From NCBI GenBank assembly GCA_963807005.1, contig CAWDZK010000005.1, positions 62,001 to 126,000 on the forward strand: a stretch of 64,000 nucleotides of DNA, given 5' to 3'. Source of the stretch: CAWDZK01 sp963807005 (lineage in GTDB: Bacteria; Actinomycetota; Actinomycetes; JACCUZ01). Shown here piece after piece: positions 8,695 through 17,764 of this stretch; position 1 is the first letter of the stretch; the number at the start of each line of letters is the position of its first letter. The notes beneath the pieces are model-generated. The model was given only the letters and a program-made list of their open reading frames with translations. It made no database searches and had not been told where the DNA came from. The position numbers were made by a program, and so were the translations under genes.

Positions 8695-10077
8695 TCAGGC
8701 GGTGGCTGCGGCGGCGGCCCGGACGGCGGCCACGCTGGCCGCCACGTCGTCGGCGTCGGTGGACCAGTTGGACACCGACACGCGCAGCACCGCCCGGTCC
8801 CGCCACCGGGAGCCGGACATCCAGGCGACGCCGGAGTCGAGCAGCGCCTCGGTGACCTTCGCGGTGCGCTCGTCGGAGCCGAAGGACACCGACACCTGGG
8901 TGAACACCACGTCGTTGAGCACCTCCGCACCCGGGATCTCCGCGAGGCCGGCCGCGATCGCCTGGGCGTTGGCGACCAGACCGTCGACCAGCCCGACCAC
9001 ACCGGACCGGCCCAGCGACCGCAACGCCGCCCACACCGGCACCCCTCGGGCGCGGCGGGAGAGCTCGGGGACCTTGTCGAGCGGGTCGCCCAGCTCGGAG
9101 GGGTTGATCAGGTAGCTGGTCTGCATGGTGAGGGCGCCGCGCAGCGCCTGCGGGTCGCGCACGACGGCGATGCCGCAGTCGTACGGCGTGTTGAGGGTCT
9201 TGTGCGCGTCGGTGCCCCACGAGTCGGCCCGATCGAACCCGTCGACGAGGTGCCGCAGCGACGGGGAGGCGGCCGCCCACAGCCCGAAGGCGCCGTCGAC
9301 ATGGACCCACGCACCGTGCTCGTGGGCCACGTCGATGCACTCGGCGAACGGGTCGAACGACCCGGAGTGCAGGTTGCCGGCCTGCAGCGCCACGATCGTC
9401 GGGCCGTCCACCGCCTCCAGCGCCGTCCGCAACGCAGCCGGCTGGATCCGGCCCTGCTCGTCGGCGGCCACCGGGGTCGGACGGCCCAGGCCGAGGTAGC
9501 GCAGCGCCAGGTCGACGGTGGCGTGCCGGTCCGCGCCGACCAGCGTGTGCACCTTCGGCGCTCCGGGAAGCCCGTCGGCGTCGAGGTCCCAGCCGGCCTG
9601 CGTCAGCACGTGCTGGCGGCCGGCGGCCAGCCCGGCCCAGTTGGCCATGGTGCCGCCGGTCACGAAGCCCACGTCGGCCCCGCCGGGCAGCCCGAGCAGG
9701 TCGAGCAGCCAGGTGGCGGCCACCTCCTCGGTGCCCGTGGTGCCCGGCGTCGCGTAGCGCATGCCGGTGTTCTGGTCCCAGGCGCTCACCAGCCAGTCGG
9801 CGGCCAGCGCGGCGGGCAGCGTCCCGCCGATGACCCAGCCGAAGAACCGGCCGGACGGCATCGCCATCAGCGCCGGCTCGACGTGGCGGGCGAGCAGGTC
9901 GACCACCTCGGCCGGGTCGGTCGGCGCCTCGGGCAGCGGGCCGCCGAGGGCGGCGACGACAGCGTCGGCGTCCGCCCGCGGCGGGACGTCGCGCGCGGGC
10001 ACCGACGCCAGCCAGTCACGGGCGTGCGCGGCGGCGCGGTCGAGGGCCTTCTCGTAGTCGTCCGGTCGAGCGCTCAC
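8695..10077 (-). CDS. PLP-dependent group II decarboxylase (aspartate/DABA/aromatic amino acid type)
   Basis: The 460-aa fold-type I PLP enzyme belongs to the group II amino acid decarboxylase family. FVTGGTMANW marks the phosphate-binding region, HVDGAFGLWA carries the PLP-nitrogen Asp, and SWGTDAHKTLNTPYDCG contains the Schiff-base lysine after His. The family decarboxylates L-aspartate, 2,4-diaminobutyrate, glutamate, tyrosine or DOPA, and substrate cannot be read from this sequence. I use GTG 10077 (VSARPDDYEKAL), which begins the conserved region; ATG 10119 would add 14 residues. Upstream on the same strand, the TauE-like gene ends at 10154. Confidence 0.85.
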   Translation of the reverse strand: MSARPDDYEKALDRAAAHARDWLASVPARDVPPRADADAVVAALGGPLPEAPTDPAEVVDLLARHVEPALMAMPSGRFFGWVIGGTLPAALAADWLVSAWDQNTGMRYATPGTTGTEEVAATWLLDLLGLPGGADVGFVTGGTMANWAGLAAGRQHVLTQAGWDLDADGLPGAPKVHTLVGADRHATVDLALRYLGLGRPTPVAADEQGRIQPAALRTALEAVDGPTIVALQAGNLHSGSFDPFAECIDVAHEHGAWVHVDGAFGLWAAASPSLRHLVDGFDRADSWGTDAHKTLNTPYDCGIAVVRDPQALRGALTMQTSYLINPSELGDPLDKVPELSRRARGVPVWAALRSLGRSGVVGLVDGLVANAQAIAAGLAEIPGAEVLNDVVFTQVSVSFGSDERTAKVTEALLDSGVAWMSGSRWRDRAVLRVSVSNWSTDADDVAASVAAVRAAAAATA

Positions 10078-10153
10078 GGACCTACTCTGCCCCAGCGGGG
10101 CCGCATCTGTGGGCGACATCTGTGGTCCGGGGCCGGGGAACCGGCGGGGCAGG

Positions 10154-10933
10154 TCAGAGCAGCAGCGGCACGGCGCTGACGACCACGAGCACCAGCGCAA
10201 CGCGCTCGAAGGTGCGCTGGCCGATCCGGCGGATCAGCAGGGCGCCGAGGGCCGCGCCCATCAGCATCGCCGGTAGCAGCACGGCGTCGGCGAGCAGCGC
10301 CGCCGGCGACACCAGCCCGAGCCCGATGCTGAACGGCAGCTTGAACAGGTTGACGAGGAAGAAGAACCACGCACCGGTGCCGAGGAACTGCATCATGAGC
10401 AGCCCGGACAGCAGCAGGTAGACGGTCATCACCGAGCCGGAGGCGTTGGCGACCATGGTGACGACGCCGACGACGACACCGACGACGGCGGCGCTGACCC
10501 GGTGGGTGGCGCCCACCGGGCCGTCACCGGGGTCGGCGAGCGCGGCGCGGATGCGCGCGCTCTGCGTGGTGAGCTGCACCGCCACCAGGCCCAGGAGCAG
10601 GACGCCGATCGCGACCCGCATGCCGCTGTTGCCGACGTGGGCCACGAAGACCGCACCGACCACGACGCCGACCGCCACCCACGGGAACAGCCGGCGGATG
10701 AGTCCCCACGACGTGTGCCGGCCGTACACCGCGATGGCGACCAGGTCACCGGCGAGCAGCAACGGCAGGAGGGCGCCGGTGGACTCGCGGGCGGGCAGGA
10801 CCACGGCGAACAGCGCCGACGCCACCGCACCGACCCCGACGATCCCGGTCTTGGCGAACCCGACGGCGACGGCTGCGACGACCAGGAGCAACCACCCGGC
10901 CGCCGTGAGGTCGGGCAGGGTCAGGGACGGCAA
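10154..10933 (-). CDS. TauE/SafE family membrane protein
   Basis: The 259-aa protein is almost entirely hydrophobic with about eight predicted helices (for example GWLLLVVAAVAVGFAKTG and VAIGVLLLGLVAVQ). It has the two-repeat pattern of TauE/SafE (DUF81) permeases, which move sulfonates, sulfite or other organic anions. The start must be TTG 10933, because an in-frame stop lies a few codons upstream and no ATG or GTG intervenes. It begins 6 bp after the tmsB stop, so it is the third gene of the tmsA-tmsB transcript. A role for a TauE protein in branched-fatty-acid metabolism is not established; it could export a by-product or be a passenger. Confidence 0.85.
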   Translation of the reverse strand: MPSLTLPDLTAAGWLLLVVAAVAVGFAKTGIVGVGAVASALFAVVLPARESTGALLPLLLAGDLVAIAVYGRHTSWGLIRRLFPWVAVGVVVGAVFVAHVGNSGMRVAIGVLLLGLVAVQLTTQSARIRAALADPGDGPVGATHRVSAAVVGVVVGVVTMVANASGSVMTVYLLLSGLLMMQFLGTGAWFFFLVNLFKLPFSIGLGLVSPAALLADAVLLPAMLMGAALGALLIRRIGQRTFERVALVLVVVSAVPLLL

Positions 10934-10939
10934 GTGCGG

Positions 10940-12247
10940 TCAGACGCCGAAGTCGTGGCGGAGCGGGTAGCCGGACACACCGCTGTCGGCGGTGCGGGTG
11001 GCCAGCACCTGGTGCAGCTGGATGCTGTTGCGCTCGAACGCCAGCCGCGACCCGGCCATGTAGAGGCCCCAGACCTTGGCGATCGGGAGGCTGGCGTCAG
11101 CCACGCAGGCGTCCCAGTTGGCGACCAGGTTGTCGCACCACGCGCGCAGGGTCCGGGCGTAGTGGACCCGCAGGTTCTCCTGGTGCTGCACCTCGAGCCC
11201 GGCGTCCTCCATCGCGCGGACGATGTCGCCGGAACCGGTGAGCTCGCCGTCCGGGAACACGTAGCGGCCGATGAAGCCGCGACGCGGCAGCCCGGGGTGC
11301 TGGTTGTCCGGCCGGGTGATGCCGTGGTTGAGCAGCCGGCCCTCCGGGCGCAGCCGGGACCGCAGGAAGCCGAAGTACGTCGGGTAGTTCTTCACGCCGA
11401 TGTGCTCGATCAGGCCGATCGAGCTCACGGCGTCGAAGTCGCGCTCTCGCACGTCGCGGTAGTCGGCGTGGCGCACCTCGGCGAGGTCGCCCAGACCCTC
11501 GGTCTTGATGCGGTTCTGCGCCCAGGTGGCCTGCTCCCGGGACAGCGTGACGCCGAGGACCTGCACGCCGTAGTGGGTGGCGGCGTGCCGGACCATGCCG
11601 CCCCAGCCGCACCCGACGTCCAGCAGCCGCATGCCCGGCTCGAGGCCGAGCTTGCGGGCGACCAGGTCGTACTTGTGCGCCTGTGCCTCCTCCAGGCTGG
11701 CGCCCTCGGTGGGGTAGCAGGCGCAGGTGTAGGTCATGGACGGGCCCAGGACGTGCTCGTAGAAGGTGTTCGAGACGTCGTAGTGGTAGCTGATCGAGCT
11801 GGCGTCACGGTCGCGGGAGTGCCGCAGGCCGCGTCGCCAGGTGGGCACGACCTCCTGCTCGGGCAGCGGCGGCGGCACGAAGGTGCGCGCGCCGAGCCGG
11901 CGGGCCCACTCGACCGCCTGCGACATCGGCGGCCGGTTGATGCGCAGGTCGTCATCGATCAGCCGGAGCATCTCGTAGGGGTCACCGGGGTGGGCGCCCT
12001 CGATCTCCAGGTCGCCCTTGATGTACGCCCGCGCCATGCCCAGCGAGCCGGGCGCGGTCGCGAGGTAGGAGACCCCCCGCGGACTGGTGATCCGCATGCC
12101 GAGCTCCGCGTCCTTGCTGCCGGCCGTGCTGCCGTCGTAGGCAGAGAACCGCACCGGTGCGTCGGCGCCGAACAGACCCTCGAAGATCTCGCCCAGCGTC
12201 ACGGTGCCGCTCCGGGACCGGGACCCGTCGAGCTTGAAGGTGCTCAT
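10940..12247 (-). CDS. tmsB: SAM-dependent fatty-acyl-phospholipid methyltransferase (10-methyl branched fatty acid synthesis)
   Basis: The 435-aa protein belongs to the cyclopropane-fatty-acyl-phospholipid synthase (CFA) family. The SAM-binding LLDVGCGWGGMVRH, the motif SSIGLIEHIG and the conserved ACYP region are present, and an N-terminal lipid-binding domain (about residues 1-140) precedes the methyltransferase core. With the FAD oxidoreductase directly upstream it matches the actinobacterial pair (BfaB/BfaA, TmsB/TmsA; Mycobacterium UfaA1 and Rv0449c) that methylates C10 of phospholipid oleate, after which the partner reduces the methylene group to 10-methylstearate. ATG 12247 overlaps the tmsA stop by 4 nt (ATGA). 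A plain cyclopropane synthase is the alternative, but the partner gene argues against it. Confidence 0.88.
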   Translation of the reverse strand: MSTFKLDGSRSRSGTVTLGEIFEGLFGADAPVRFSAYDGSTAGSKDAELGMRITSPRGVSYLATAPGSLGMARAYIKGDLEIEGAHPGDPYEMLRLIDDDLRINRPPMSQAVEWARRLGARTFVPPPLPEQEVVPTWRRGLRHSRDRDASSISYHYDVSNTFYEHVLGPSMTYTCACYPTEGASLEEAQAHKYDLVARKLGLEPGMRLLDVGCGWGGMVRHAATHYGVQVLGVTLSREQATWAQNRIKTEGLGDLAEVRHADYRDVRERDFDAVSSIGLIEHIGVKNYPTYFGFLRSRLRPEGRLLNHGITRPDNQHPGLPRRGFIGRYVFPDGELTGSGDIVRAMEDAGLEVQHQENLRVHYARTLRAWCDNLVANWDACVADASLPIAKVWGLYMAGSRLAFERNSIQLHQVLATRTADSGVSGYPLRHDFGV

Positions 12248-13632
12248 CGTCGTTGCACCGCCTTCGCGTAGAGATCGAGCAGTCTCGCCTGCGGGTCGAA
12301 GCGTTTCTTGGCCGCGTGGTAGTCCTCGCCACCGTAGAGCGCCCAGAACTCGTCCGGACCGTAGTACGCGTCGGAGTAGAGGCCCTTGTGCCCCCCGAGC
12401 TCGGTGACCTCGGCCTCGATCGCCCGGTTGACGTCGCCGTCCACCCGACCCGGCTCGATCGCGACCGTCGACCAGAAGCCCACGTTGACGTACGGCACGC
12501 CGCGGCGCAGCGGGTACAGCGGCCAGGGCGCGGCACCGGCGTCGGCGTAGAGCGCGGACGGGCCGTCGTCGCGCAGCTGCAGCGGGCACAGCCAGATCGG
12601 CTCGATCGGGACCTCGGCGAGGAACCAGCGCAGGAAGTCGGCCGTGCGGTCCAGCGGGATCTCGACGTCCTGGACCACCCGTTCGCGCGGCGGCTTGCCC
12701 TGGCGGGCCTCCAGGCGCGCGGCGACGCGGTAGCGGTTCTCCAGGCGGATGAGCTTCCAGTAGACGTCGCTGCGCAGCCAGCGCTTCGGCCACAGCCGGC
12801 GGACCCGGGGGTTCTGCGCGCCGAACGCCCGGGAGCACCAGAACCAGTCGGTGTCCCAGCGCCACAGGTAGTCGCGCACCGTCAGGTAGTCGACCTGACG
12901 ATCCTGGATGGACCGGTAGTAGACCTGCATGCCGGTGTAGTCGCTGACGTACGGCGCCTCGTCGGCCCACGACCCGAGGCTGAGGTAGGCCTCCCCGGCG
13001 CTGAACACGGTGCCGTCGAGGAAGTCGACCGGCTCCCCGTCGTACGTCCGGTCGGCCATGATCCGGGCCACCGCGTCGGTGAGCTCGCCGAGGTCGTGGA
13101 ACGGGACGTGCCGCAGCCGGACGAACGGCCGGACCGGCTCGAGGTCGATGACCAGGCGAAGCGCGTAGCCGAGGGTGCCGTAGGAGTTGGGGAACGCGCG
13201 GAACAGGTCGGCATGCTCGCCCTCGGGTCGGGCGGTGACGACCTGGCCGTCACCGGTGAGCACCTCGAGCTCGCGGACCGACTCGTGCGGGAGGCCGGCC
13301 CGGAACGACGAGGACTCGATGCCGAGCCCGGTGACAGCGCCGCCGATCGTGATGGTCTTCAGCTGCGGCACGACGGCCGGCATCAGGCCGTGGGCCAGGG
13401 TCGCGTCGACCAGGTGCTCGTAGGTCGTCATCGCCTGCACGTCGCAGGTGCGCGCCACGGGGTCGACCGCCAGCACCGAGTCGAAGGCGGCGACGTCCAG
13501 GCCGGGGCCGGCCGCCCGGTCACGCGGACGGAACAGGTTGGAGGTGCGCTTGGCCAGCCGGACCGGGGCGCCGGCGGGGATGTCTGCGTACTGCGCCACC
13601 AGGCGACGCCGGGCGTCCTCGTGCGCGACCAT
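12244..13632 (-). CDS. tmsA: FAD-linked oxidoreductase, methylene-fatty-acid reductase
   Basis: The 462-aa protein has a p-cresol methylhydroxylase/VAO-type FAD-binding domain, with LKTITIGGAVTGLGIESSSF as its flavin-binding loop and an earlier TYEHLVDATLAHGLMP. A C-terminal cap contains WLCPLQLRDDG. It resembles the Rv0449c group, which uses NADPH and FAD to reduce the 10-methylene intermediate made by the adjacent methyltransferase. Its final codons overlap the start of tmsB by 4 nt, so the two are almost certainly co-translated. The ATG at 13632 is preceded on the minus strand by TTGCGG and TAGACT about 15 bp apart, a weak promoter candidate that would make the mRNA nearly leaderless. It is divergent from nothing; the next gene upstream is on the same strand. 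Confidence 0.87.
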   Translation of the reverse strand: MVAHEDARRRLVAQYADIPAGAPVRLAKRTSNLFRPRDRAAGPGLDVAAFDSVLAVDPVARTCDVQAMTTYEHLVDATLAHGLMPAVVPQLKTITIGGAVTGLGIESSSFRAGLPHESVRELEVLTGDGQVVTARPEGEHADLFRAFPNSYGTLGYALRLVIDLEPVRPFVRLRHVPFHDLGELTDAVARIMADRTYDGEPVDFLDGTVFSAGEAYLSLGSWADEAPYVSDYTGMQVYYRSIQDRQVDYLTVRDYLWRWDTDWFWCSRAFGAQNPRVRRLWPKRWLRSDVYWKLIRLENRYRVAARLEARQGKPPRERVVQDVEIPLDRTADFLRWFLAEVPIEPIWLCPLQLRDDGPSALYADAGAAPWPLYPLRRGVPYVNVGFWSTVAIEPGRVDGDVNRAIEAEVTELGGHKGLYSDAYYGPDEFWALYGGEDYHAAKKRFDPQARLLDLYAKAVQRR

Positions 13633-13698
13633 GCCCGCGAGTCTAGTAACTGGTTGTCGACCGCAACCGCTCGCGCCCGACTCGTCCCGCGGAGACGC

Positions 13699-16600
13699 TC
13701 AGCTGGCCCAGCCGGAGTCGGGGGCCCGGCGCCGTCCCGGCGGGGACGGGTCCGGGCCTCCCCCGCGGGCCAGCTCGAGGGCGAGCAGGTCGACGACTCC
13801 GGCCGCCGGCATCGGCCGGCCGACGTGGAAGCCCTGGCCGAGGTCGCACCGCAGGTCCTTGAGCCGGGCCAGCTGGGTCGGCCGCTCGATGCCCTCGGCC
13901 ACGGTCCGGAGCCCGAGGTTGTGGGCCAGGTCGATGATCGCCGCGACCAGGAACCCGCCCTGCTCGCGCCGGCCGAGCTCGTCGACGAACTCCTTGTCGA
14001 TCTTCAGCACGTCGACGGGCAGCTGGCGCAGCCAGGAGAACGACGAGTAGCCGGTGCCGAAGTCGTCGACCGCGACCCGCACCCCGAGCGCCTTGAGGAC
14101 CTGCAGCCGCTCGATCGTCGGCTCCACGTCGGCCATGATCGCGCTCTCGGTGATCTCCAGGGCGATCCGTGACGGGGTGATGCCCGTCCGCGCCAGCACC
14201 ATGCCGACCTCGACGCCGAACTCCGGCCGGCGGAGCTGGCGCTGGGACACGTTGATGCTCACCGACAGCCGCGGGTGCTCCACCGACCAGATCGCGACCT
14301 GGCGGCAGGCCTGCTCGAGCACCCACAGGCCCAACGGGACGACCAGCCCGGTCTCCTCAGCGAGGGGGATGAACGCGTCCGGGGCGATGATCCCGCGCTG
14401 CGGGTGCTGCCAGCGCACCAGCGCCTCGACGCCGACCAGGACGCCGTTCTGCATCGACACGATCGGCTGGTAGTGCAGCACGAACTCGCCGTTGTCGAGG
14501 GCGCGTTGGAGGTCCGCCCGGAGGTCCAGCCGGTGCAGGGCGGCGGCGTGCATGTGCGGCTGGTAGATCGCGTACCGGCCCTTGCCGTCGGTCTTCACGA
14601 CGTACATCGCGGCGTCGGCGTTGCGCAGCAGCTGGTCCGGGGTGACCTCGGCGTCAGCCGGGTCGCCGGCGAAGGCGATCCCGATGCTGCACCGGGCGAA
14701 GATCTCCTTGCCGTCGATGACGAGCGGCTCACCGAGCACCGTCATGATCCGCTCGACGGCATGGACGGCGGAGGTCTCGCTGGGCAGGTCGACCAGGACC
14801 ATGGCGAACTCGTCGCCGCCGAGCCGGGCGGTCGTGTCTCCCGGGCGGACCAGGGTGGCCAGCCGCCCGGCGACCGCCCTCAGCATCGAGTCGCCGGCGG
14901 CGTGACCGAGCCCGTCGTTCACGGTCTTGAAGTCGTCCAGGTCGAGCAGCAGGACCGCCAGGCCGGTGCCGTCCCGCTCCCGTCGCGCGAGCCCGTGCGC
15001 CACCCGGTCGACGAACAGGGCCCGGTTGGCCAGTCCGGTCAGCTCGTCGTGGAAGGCCTGATGGGTCAGCTGCAGCTCGAACTGCTTGCGTTCGCTGACG
15101 TCCCGGACCGTCACGACGGTGGCTCGCACGTTCGGGTCGCCCTGCAGGTTGTTGACCACGGCCTCGGCGTCCAGCCACCCACCGCCGCGGCGCCGCAGCC
15201 GCAGCTCGAGCCGGCGGGTCGTGCCGGGGCTGGACAGGACCTCGGCGAGCGCGGAGCGCACCCGCGGCAGGTCGTCGGGGTGGCAGAGGTCCTCCACGCT
15301 GTGCCCGACCAGCTCGCCGTCGGCGTAGCCGAACATCCGGTCCGCCGACGGGCTCTGGTAGGTGACCGACGCCTCCCGGTCGAGCAGCAGGATCGCGTCG
15401 GAGGAGTTCTGCACCAGGGCGCGGAACCTCGCCTCGCTCTGCCGCACGTGCAGGTCGTCGGCCAGCGTGACCGACTCCAGCGCCAGCGCGAGCTGCGCCA
15501 CCAGGGTCTCCAGGGCGTCGCCGGCACCCGGCTCGAGCGGCTGCGCCAGCACCAGGACGACCACGGCGAGCAGCTCGTCCTGCACCCGCACCGGGCAGAC
15601 CCGCAGCTGCCCGGACAGATCACGCAGAGCGAGGCCGGACACGAGGTCCATGTCCAGCTCGTCGACCTCGACCGCGCGGAACGCGGTGCCCGCTCCGGCG
15701 TACGGCAGCAGCGCCGGAGCCAGCGACCGGCCAGGGACCCGGGCCTCGTGCCCGTCCGCGCCGGCGACCACCTCCACCTCGTCCGGCGCGGTGAGGTCGA
15801 CGATCCGGCTGGCCACCACGTCGCCGGCGACCAGCAGGCCGACAGCGCGCAGTGCGGCGGCATGGATGCGCGGCCGGTCCCCGGCGGCAACGAACTCTGC
15901 GGCGGCGGTGCGCAGGGTGCGCTCCCGGGCCGCGGTGGCGGCCACGTCGCTCATCAGCAGGCCCACCCGCGCGATGACCAGGGCCACCAGCACGCCGAGG
16001 CCGGTGGCCAGCAGGGCGATGTCGCCGTACTCGGCCCGCGCCACCTGCAGCCCCATCAGCGCCGGCGGGATGAGGACCACCGCGGCGAGCAGCGCGAGGC
16101 GGACCCGCGACAGCGTCTCCCGCCGGTTGGTGGCCGCAGCCACTCCTTGCCGTACGGCGGGGTGGACCGCCGCCGCCGCGAACAGGAGTGCCGCCGCCAC
16201 CCAGCCGAGGTGCACCGGGTCAGCCAGGTCGCCGCGGCCGGAGATCCCGCCGCGCAGGTGCACGACGTCGGTGCCGAGCAGGCAGGCGACGCCGAGGGCC
16301 AGCACGCTCGGGACCAGCCGGGTCGGGCCGCCGACCACCAGGCGGATCGCCACGCCGAGCACGGCGACGTCGAAGACGAGGTAGCCGATCAGCACGGCGC
16401 GCTCGAGCCCGGGCGCCGACCCGATGTCCGGGCCCACGAGCAGCACCCAGACAGCCAGGCCGGCAGTGGTGGCGACGATCGCGGCGTCGACGAGGCCGGC
16501 CCGGTCGCGCGACCGGTCTCCCTCGCGGTGCATCAGGTGCAGCCCGGCGACGAGGAACGGGTAGCCGGCGAGGTAGACGAGATCGAGCCCGCCCACGCCG

Positions 16601-16788
16601 ACGGCCTGCCCGTCGTCCGCGCCGGACGTCAGCGCCAGCAGGTCACCGGCGGCGAACGCGGCCAGGCAGACAGCCACCAGCAGCCAGGCAGCAGCCTGCG
16701 GGGGGCGTCGCTGAGCCACGCCGATGCCCACTGCGGCCGTCGCGGCGAGCGACAGCAGGGCCTCGGCCACCTGCCAGGCCGCGCTCAT
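13699..16788 (-). CDS. membrane-bound PAS-GGDEF-EAL cyclic-di-GMP protein
   Basis: The 1029-aa protein has an N-terminal module of about eight to ten transmembrane helices (residues 1-285). A GAF-like region follows (about 290-440), then one PAS domain (about 450-565, with SEARFRALVQNSSDAILLLD), GGDEF (657-661) and EAL (788-790), ending in a proline-rich tail. The catalytic motifs GGDEF, EALVRW and DDFGTGYSS are intact. The I-site RPGD precedes GGDEF at the canonical distance, unlike in the 2742-6161 protein. It therefore looks like a feedback-inhibited bifunctional enzyme tied to a membrane signal of unknown nature. The ATG at 16788 is 67 bp upstream of tmsA on the same strand but is probably a separate unit. 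Confidence 0.9.
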   Translation of the reverse strand: MSAAWQVAEALLSLAATAAVGIGVAQRRPPQAAAWLLVAVCLAAFAAGDLLALTSGADDGQAVGVGGLDLVYLAGYPFLVAGLHLMHREGDRSRDRAGLVDAAIVATTAGLAVWVLLVGPDIGSAPGLERAVLIGYLVFDVAVLGVAIRLVVGGPTRLVPSVLALGVACLLGTDVVHLRGGISGRGDLADPVHLGWVAAALLFAAAAVHPAVRQGVAAATNRRETLSRVRLALLAAVVLIPPALMGLQVARAEYGDIALLATGLGVLVALVIARVGLLMSDVAATAARERTLRTAAAEFVAAGDRPRIHAAALRAVGLLVAGDVVASRIVDLTAPDEVEVVAGADGHEARVPGRSLAPALLPYAGAGTAFRAVEVDELDMDLVSGLALRDLSGQLRVCPVRVQDELLAVVVLVLAQPLEPGAGDALETLVAQLALALESVTLADDLHVRQSEARFRALVQNSSDAILLLDREASVTYQSPSADRMFGYADGELVGHSVEDLCHPDDLPRVRSALAEVLSSPGTTRRLELRLRRRGGGWLDAEAVVNNLQGDPNVRATVVTVRDVSERKQFELQLTHQAFHDELTGLANRALFVDRVAHGLARRERDGTGLAVLLLDLDDFKTVNDGLGHAAGDSMLRAVAGRLATLVRPGDTTARLGGDEFAMVLVDLPSETSAVHAVERIMTVLGEPLVIDGKEIFARCSIGIAFAGDPADAEVTPDQLLRNADAAMYVVKTDGKGRYAIYQPHMHAAALHRLDLRADLQRALDNGEFVLHYQPIVSMQNGVLVGVEALVRWQHPQRGIIAPDAFIPLAEETGLVVPLGLWVLEQACRQVAIWSVEHPRLSVSINVSQRQLRRPEFGVEVGMVLARTGITPSRIALEITESAIMADVEPTIERLQVLKALGVRVAVDDFGTGYSSFSWLRQLPVDVLKIDKEFVDELGRREQGGFLVAAIIDLAHNLGLRTVAEGIERPTQLARLKDLRCDLGQGFHVGRPMPAAGVVDLLALELARGGGPDPSPPGRRRAPDSGWAS

Positions 16789-16978
16789 GGCACCACTTCA
16801 CCATGTGCTGACACCGACGCCTAGGAGACAAGCCGTGGCCGCGCATGACCTCGCCTGAGGGGTTCACCCGATCGGCCCCTTGCCCTCGGCGTCGGCAGCG
16901 GGTTCAGCAGGCGGTCAGCAGAAGGGTCGAAGGCAGGAGGTCGGCCGTGGCGCTCGGCCGTCGAGCGGGTGGGGGTGG

Positions 16979-17365
16979 TCAGTGCCGGCGGGAGGCGCAG
17001 GTGATGCAGCGGGTGGCGGCCGGCCGGGCCGCCAGCCGCTCGGCGGCGATCGCGGCGCCGCAGGACTCGCAGGTGCCGTAGTCGCCGGCCTCGACCCGGC
17101 TCAGGGCCTCGTCCAGCGTCGCGACCTGCAGCCGGGTCTCCTCCAGCATCGCCATCGCCTGCGCCCGCTCGAACGCGATGGTCGCGCCCTCGGCGTCGTG
17201 CTCGTCGTCGGTGGCGCCCCCCTTGGCCGACTCGAGGATGTCGTCGACGTCGCGCTGCAGCGCGGCGACCCGCGATGCGGCGGCGACCCGCTCGGCGGTC
17301 AGCCGTTCCCGAGCCGCGTCGAGCTGGGCGGAGGTGCGGGGACGGGTGGCGCGCGCAACAGTCAT
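16979..17365 (-). CDS. DksA/TraR-family C4 zinc-finger protein
   Basis: The 128-aa protein has a long N-terminal coiled-coil-forming helix pair (about residues 14-95) and a C-terminal zinc finger, CESCG with a second CITC 17 residues later, in the DksA/TraR arrangement. DksA-type proteins bind the RNA polymerase secondary channel; short actinobacterial members may act similarly or as zinc-dependent stress proteins. The ATG at 17365 opens MTVARATRPRTSAQLD. A small DUF2630 gene lies upstream on the same strand, separated by 110 bp that hold two copies of CCGCGTGTCG. Confidence 0.85.
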   Translation of the reverse strand: MTVARATRPRTSAQLDAARERLTAERVAAASRVAALQRDVDDILESAKGGATDDEHDAEGATIAFERAQAMAMLEETRLQVATLDEALSRVEAGDYGTCESCGAAIAAERLAARPAATRCITCASRRH

Positions 17366-17475
17366 GCCCGGCCAACGTGGCAGCCCGCAGGACTGTTCCG
17401 GCGACCCGCGTGTCGTTGCCCGGCGTTCCGCGTGTCGCGCCGATCGCGCGATGGAACTCGTCTGCGCGGCGGCGG

Positions 17476-17715
17476 CTACTGCAGGTAGCCCTCGACCTCG
17501 GACACCGGCCGCACCTTCGCGTTCTCCGGGTCGTCGCCGACCTCGCGCTTGGCGTCCCGCTGCCGCAGCAGGTCCCAGCACTGGTCGAGGGCCTCCTCGA
17601 CCTGGCGCAGCGCCGCGCGGTCCTCGTCGCCACCGCCGGACGCCAGGGCGTCCCGCAGCCGGTGCTCCCGCTCGACGAGCTCGGAGATCTGGTGGTGCAG
17701 GTCCGGATCGCTCAT
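17476..17715 (-). CDS. DUF2630 family small protein
   Basis: This acidic 79-aa protein (MSDPDLHHQISELVEREHRL) is mostly helical and contains LDQCWDLLRQRDAKREVGDDPE, the conserved core of DUF2630. The family is small, cytosolic, widespread in actinobacteria and of unknown function. An in-frame ATG at 17724 would add three residues. It is probably independent of the agmatinase operon that ends at 17765. Confidence 0.85.
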   Translation of the reverse strand: MSDPDLHHQISELVEREHRLRDALASGGGDEDRAALRQVEEALDQCWDLLRQRDAKREVGDDPENAKVRPVSEVEGYLQ

Positions 17716-17764
17716 GACGCCCATCGTCGCCGGTCCGGCCGCGCACCGCCAGGTGCGCCCGTCG

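Noticed and set aside
14275..16824. Open plus-strand frame of 849 codons opposite the membrane GGDEF-EAL gene
   Set aside because: Antisense shadow; the minus-strand protein has intact GGDEF and EAL motifs.
16789..16978. Short frames between the membrane GGDEF-EAL gene and the DksA-like gene
   Set aside because: No Shine-Dalgarno or conserved sequence; treated as a non-coding gap.
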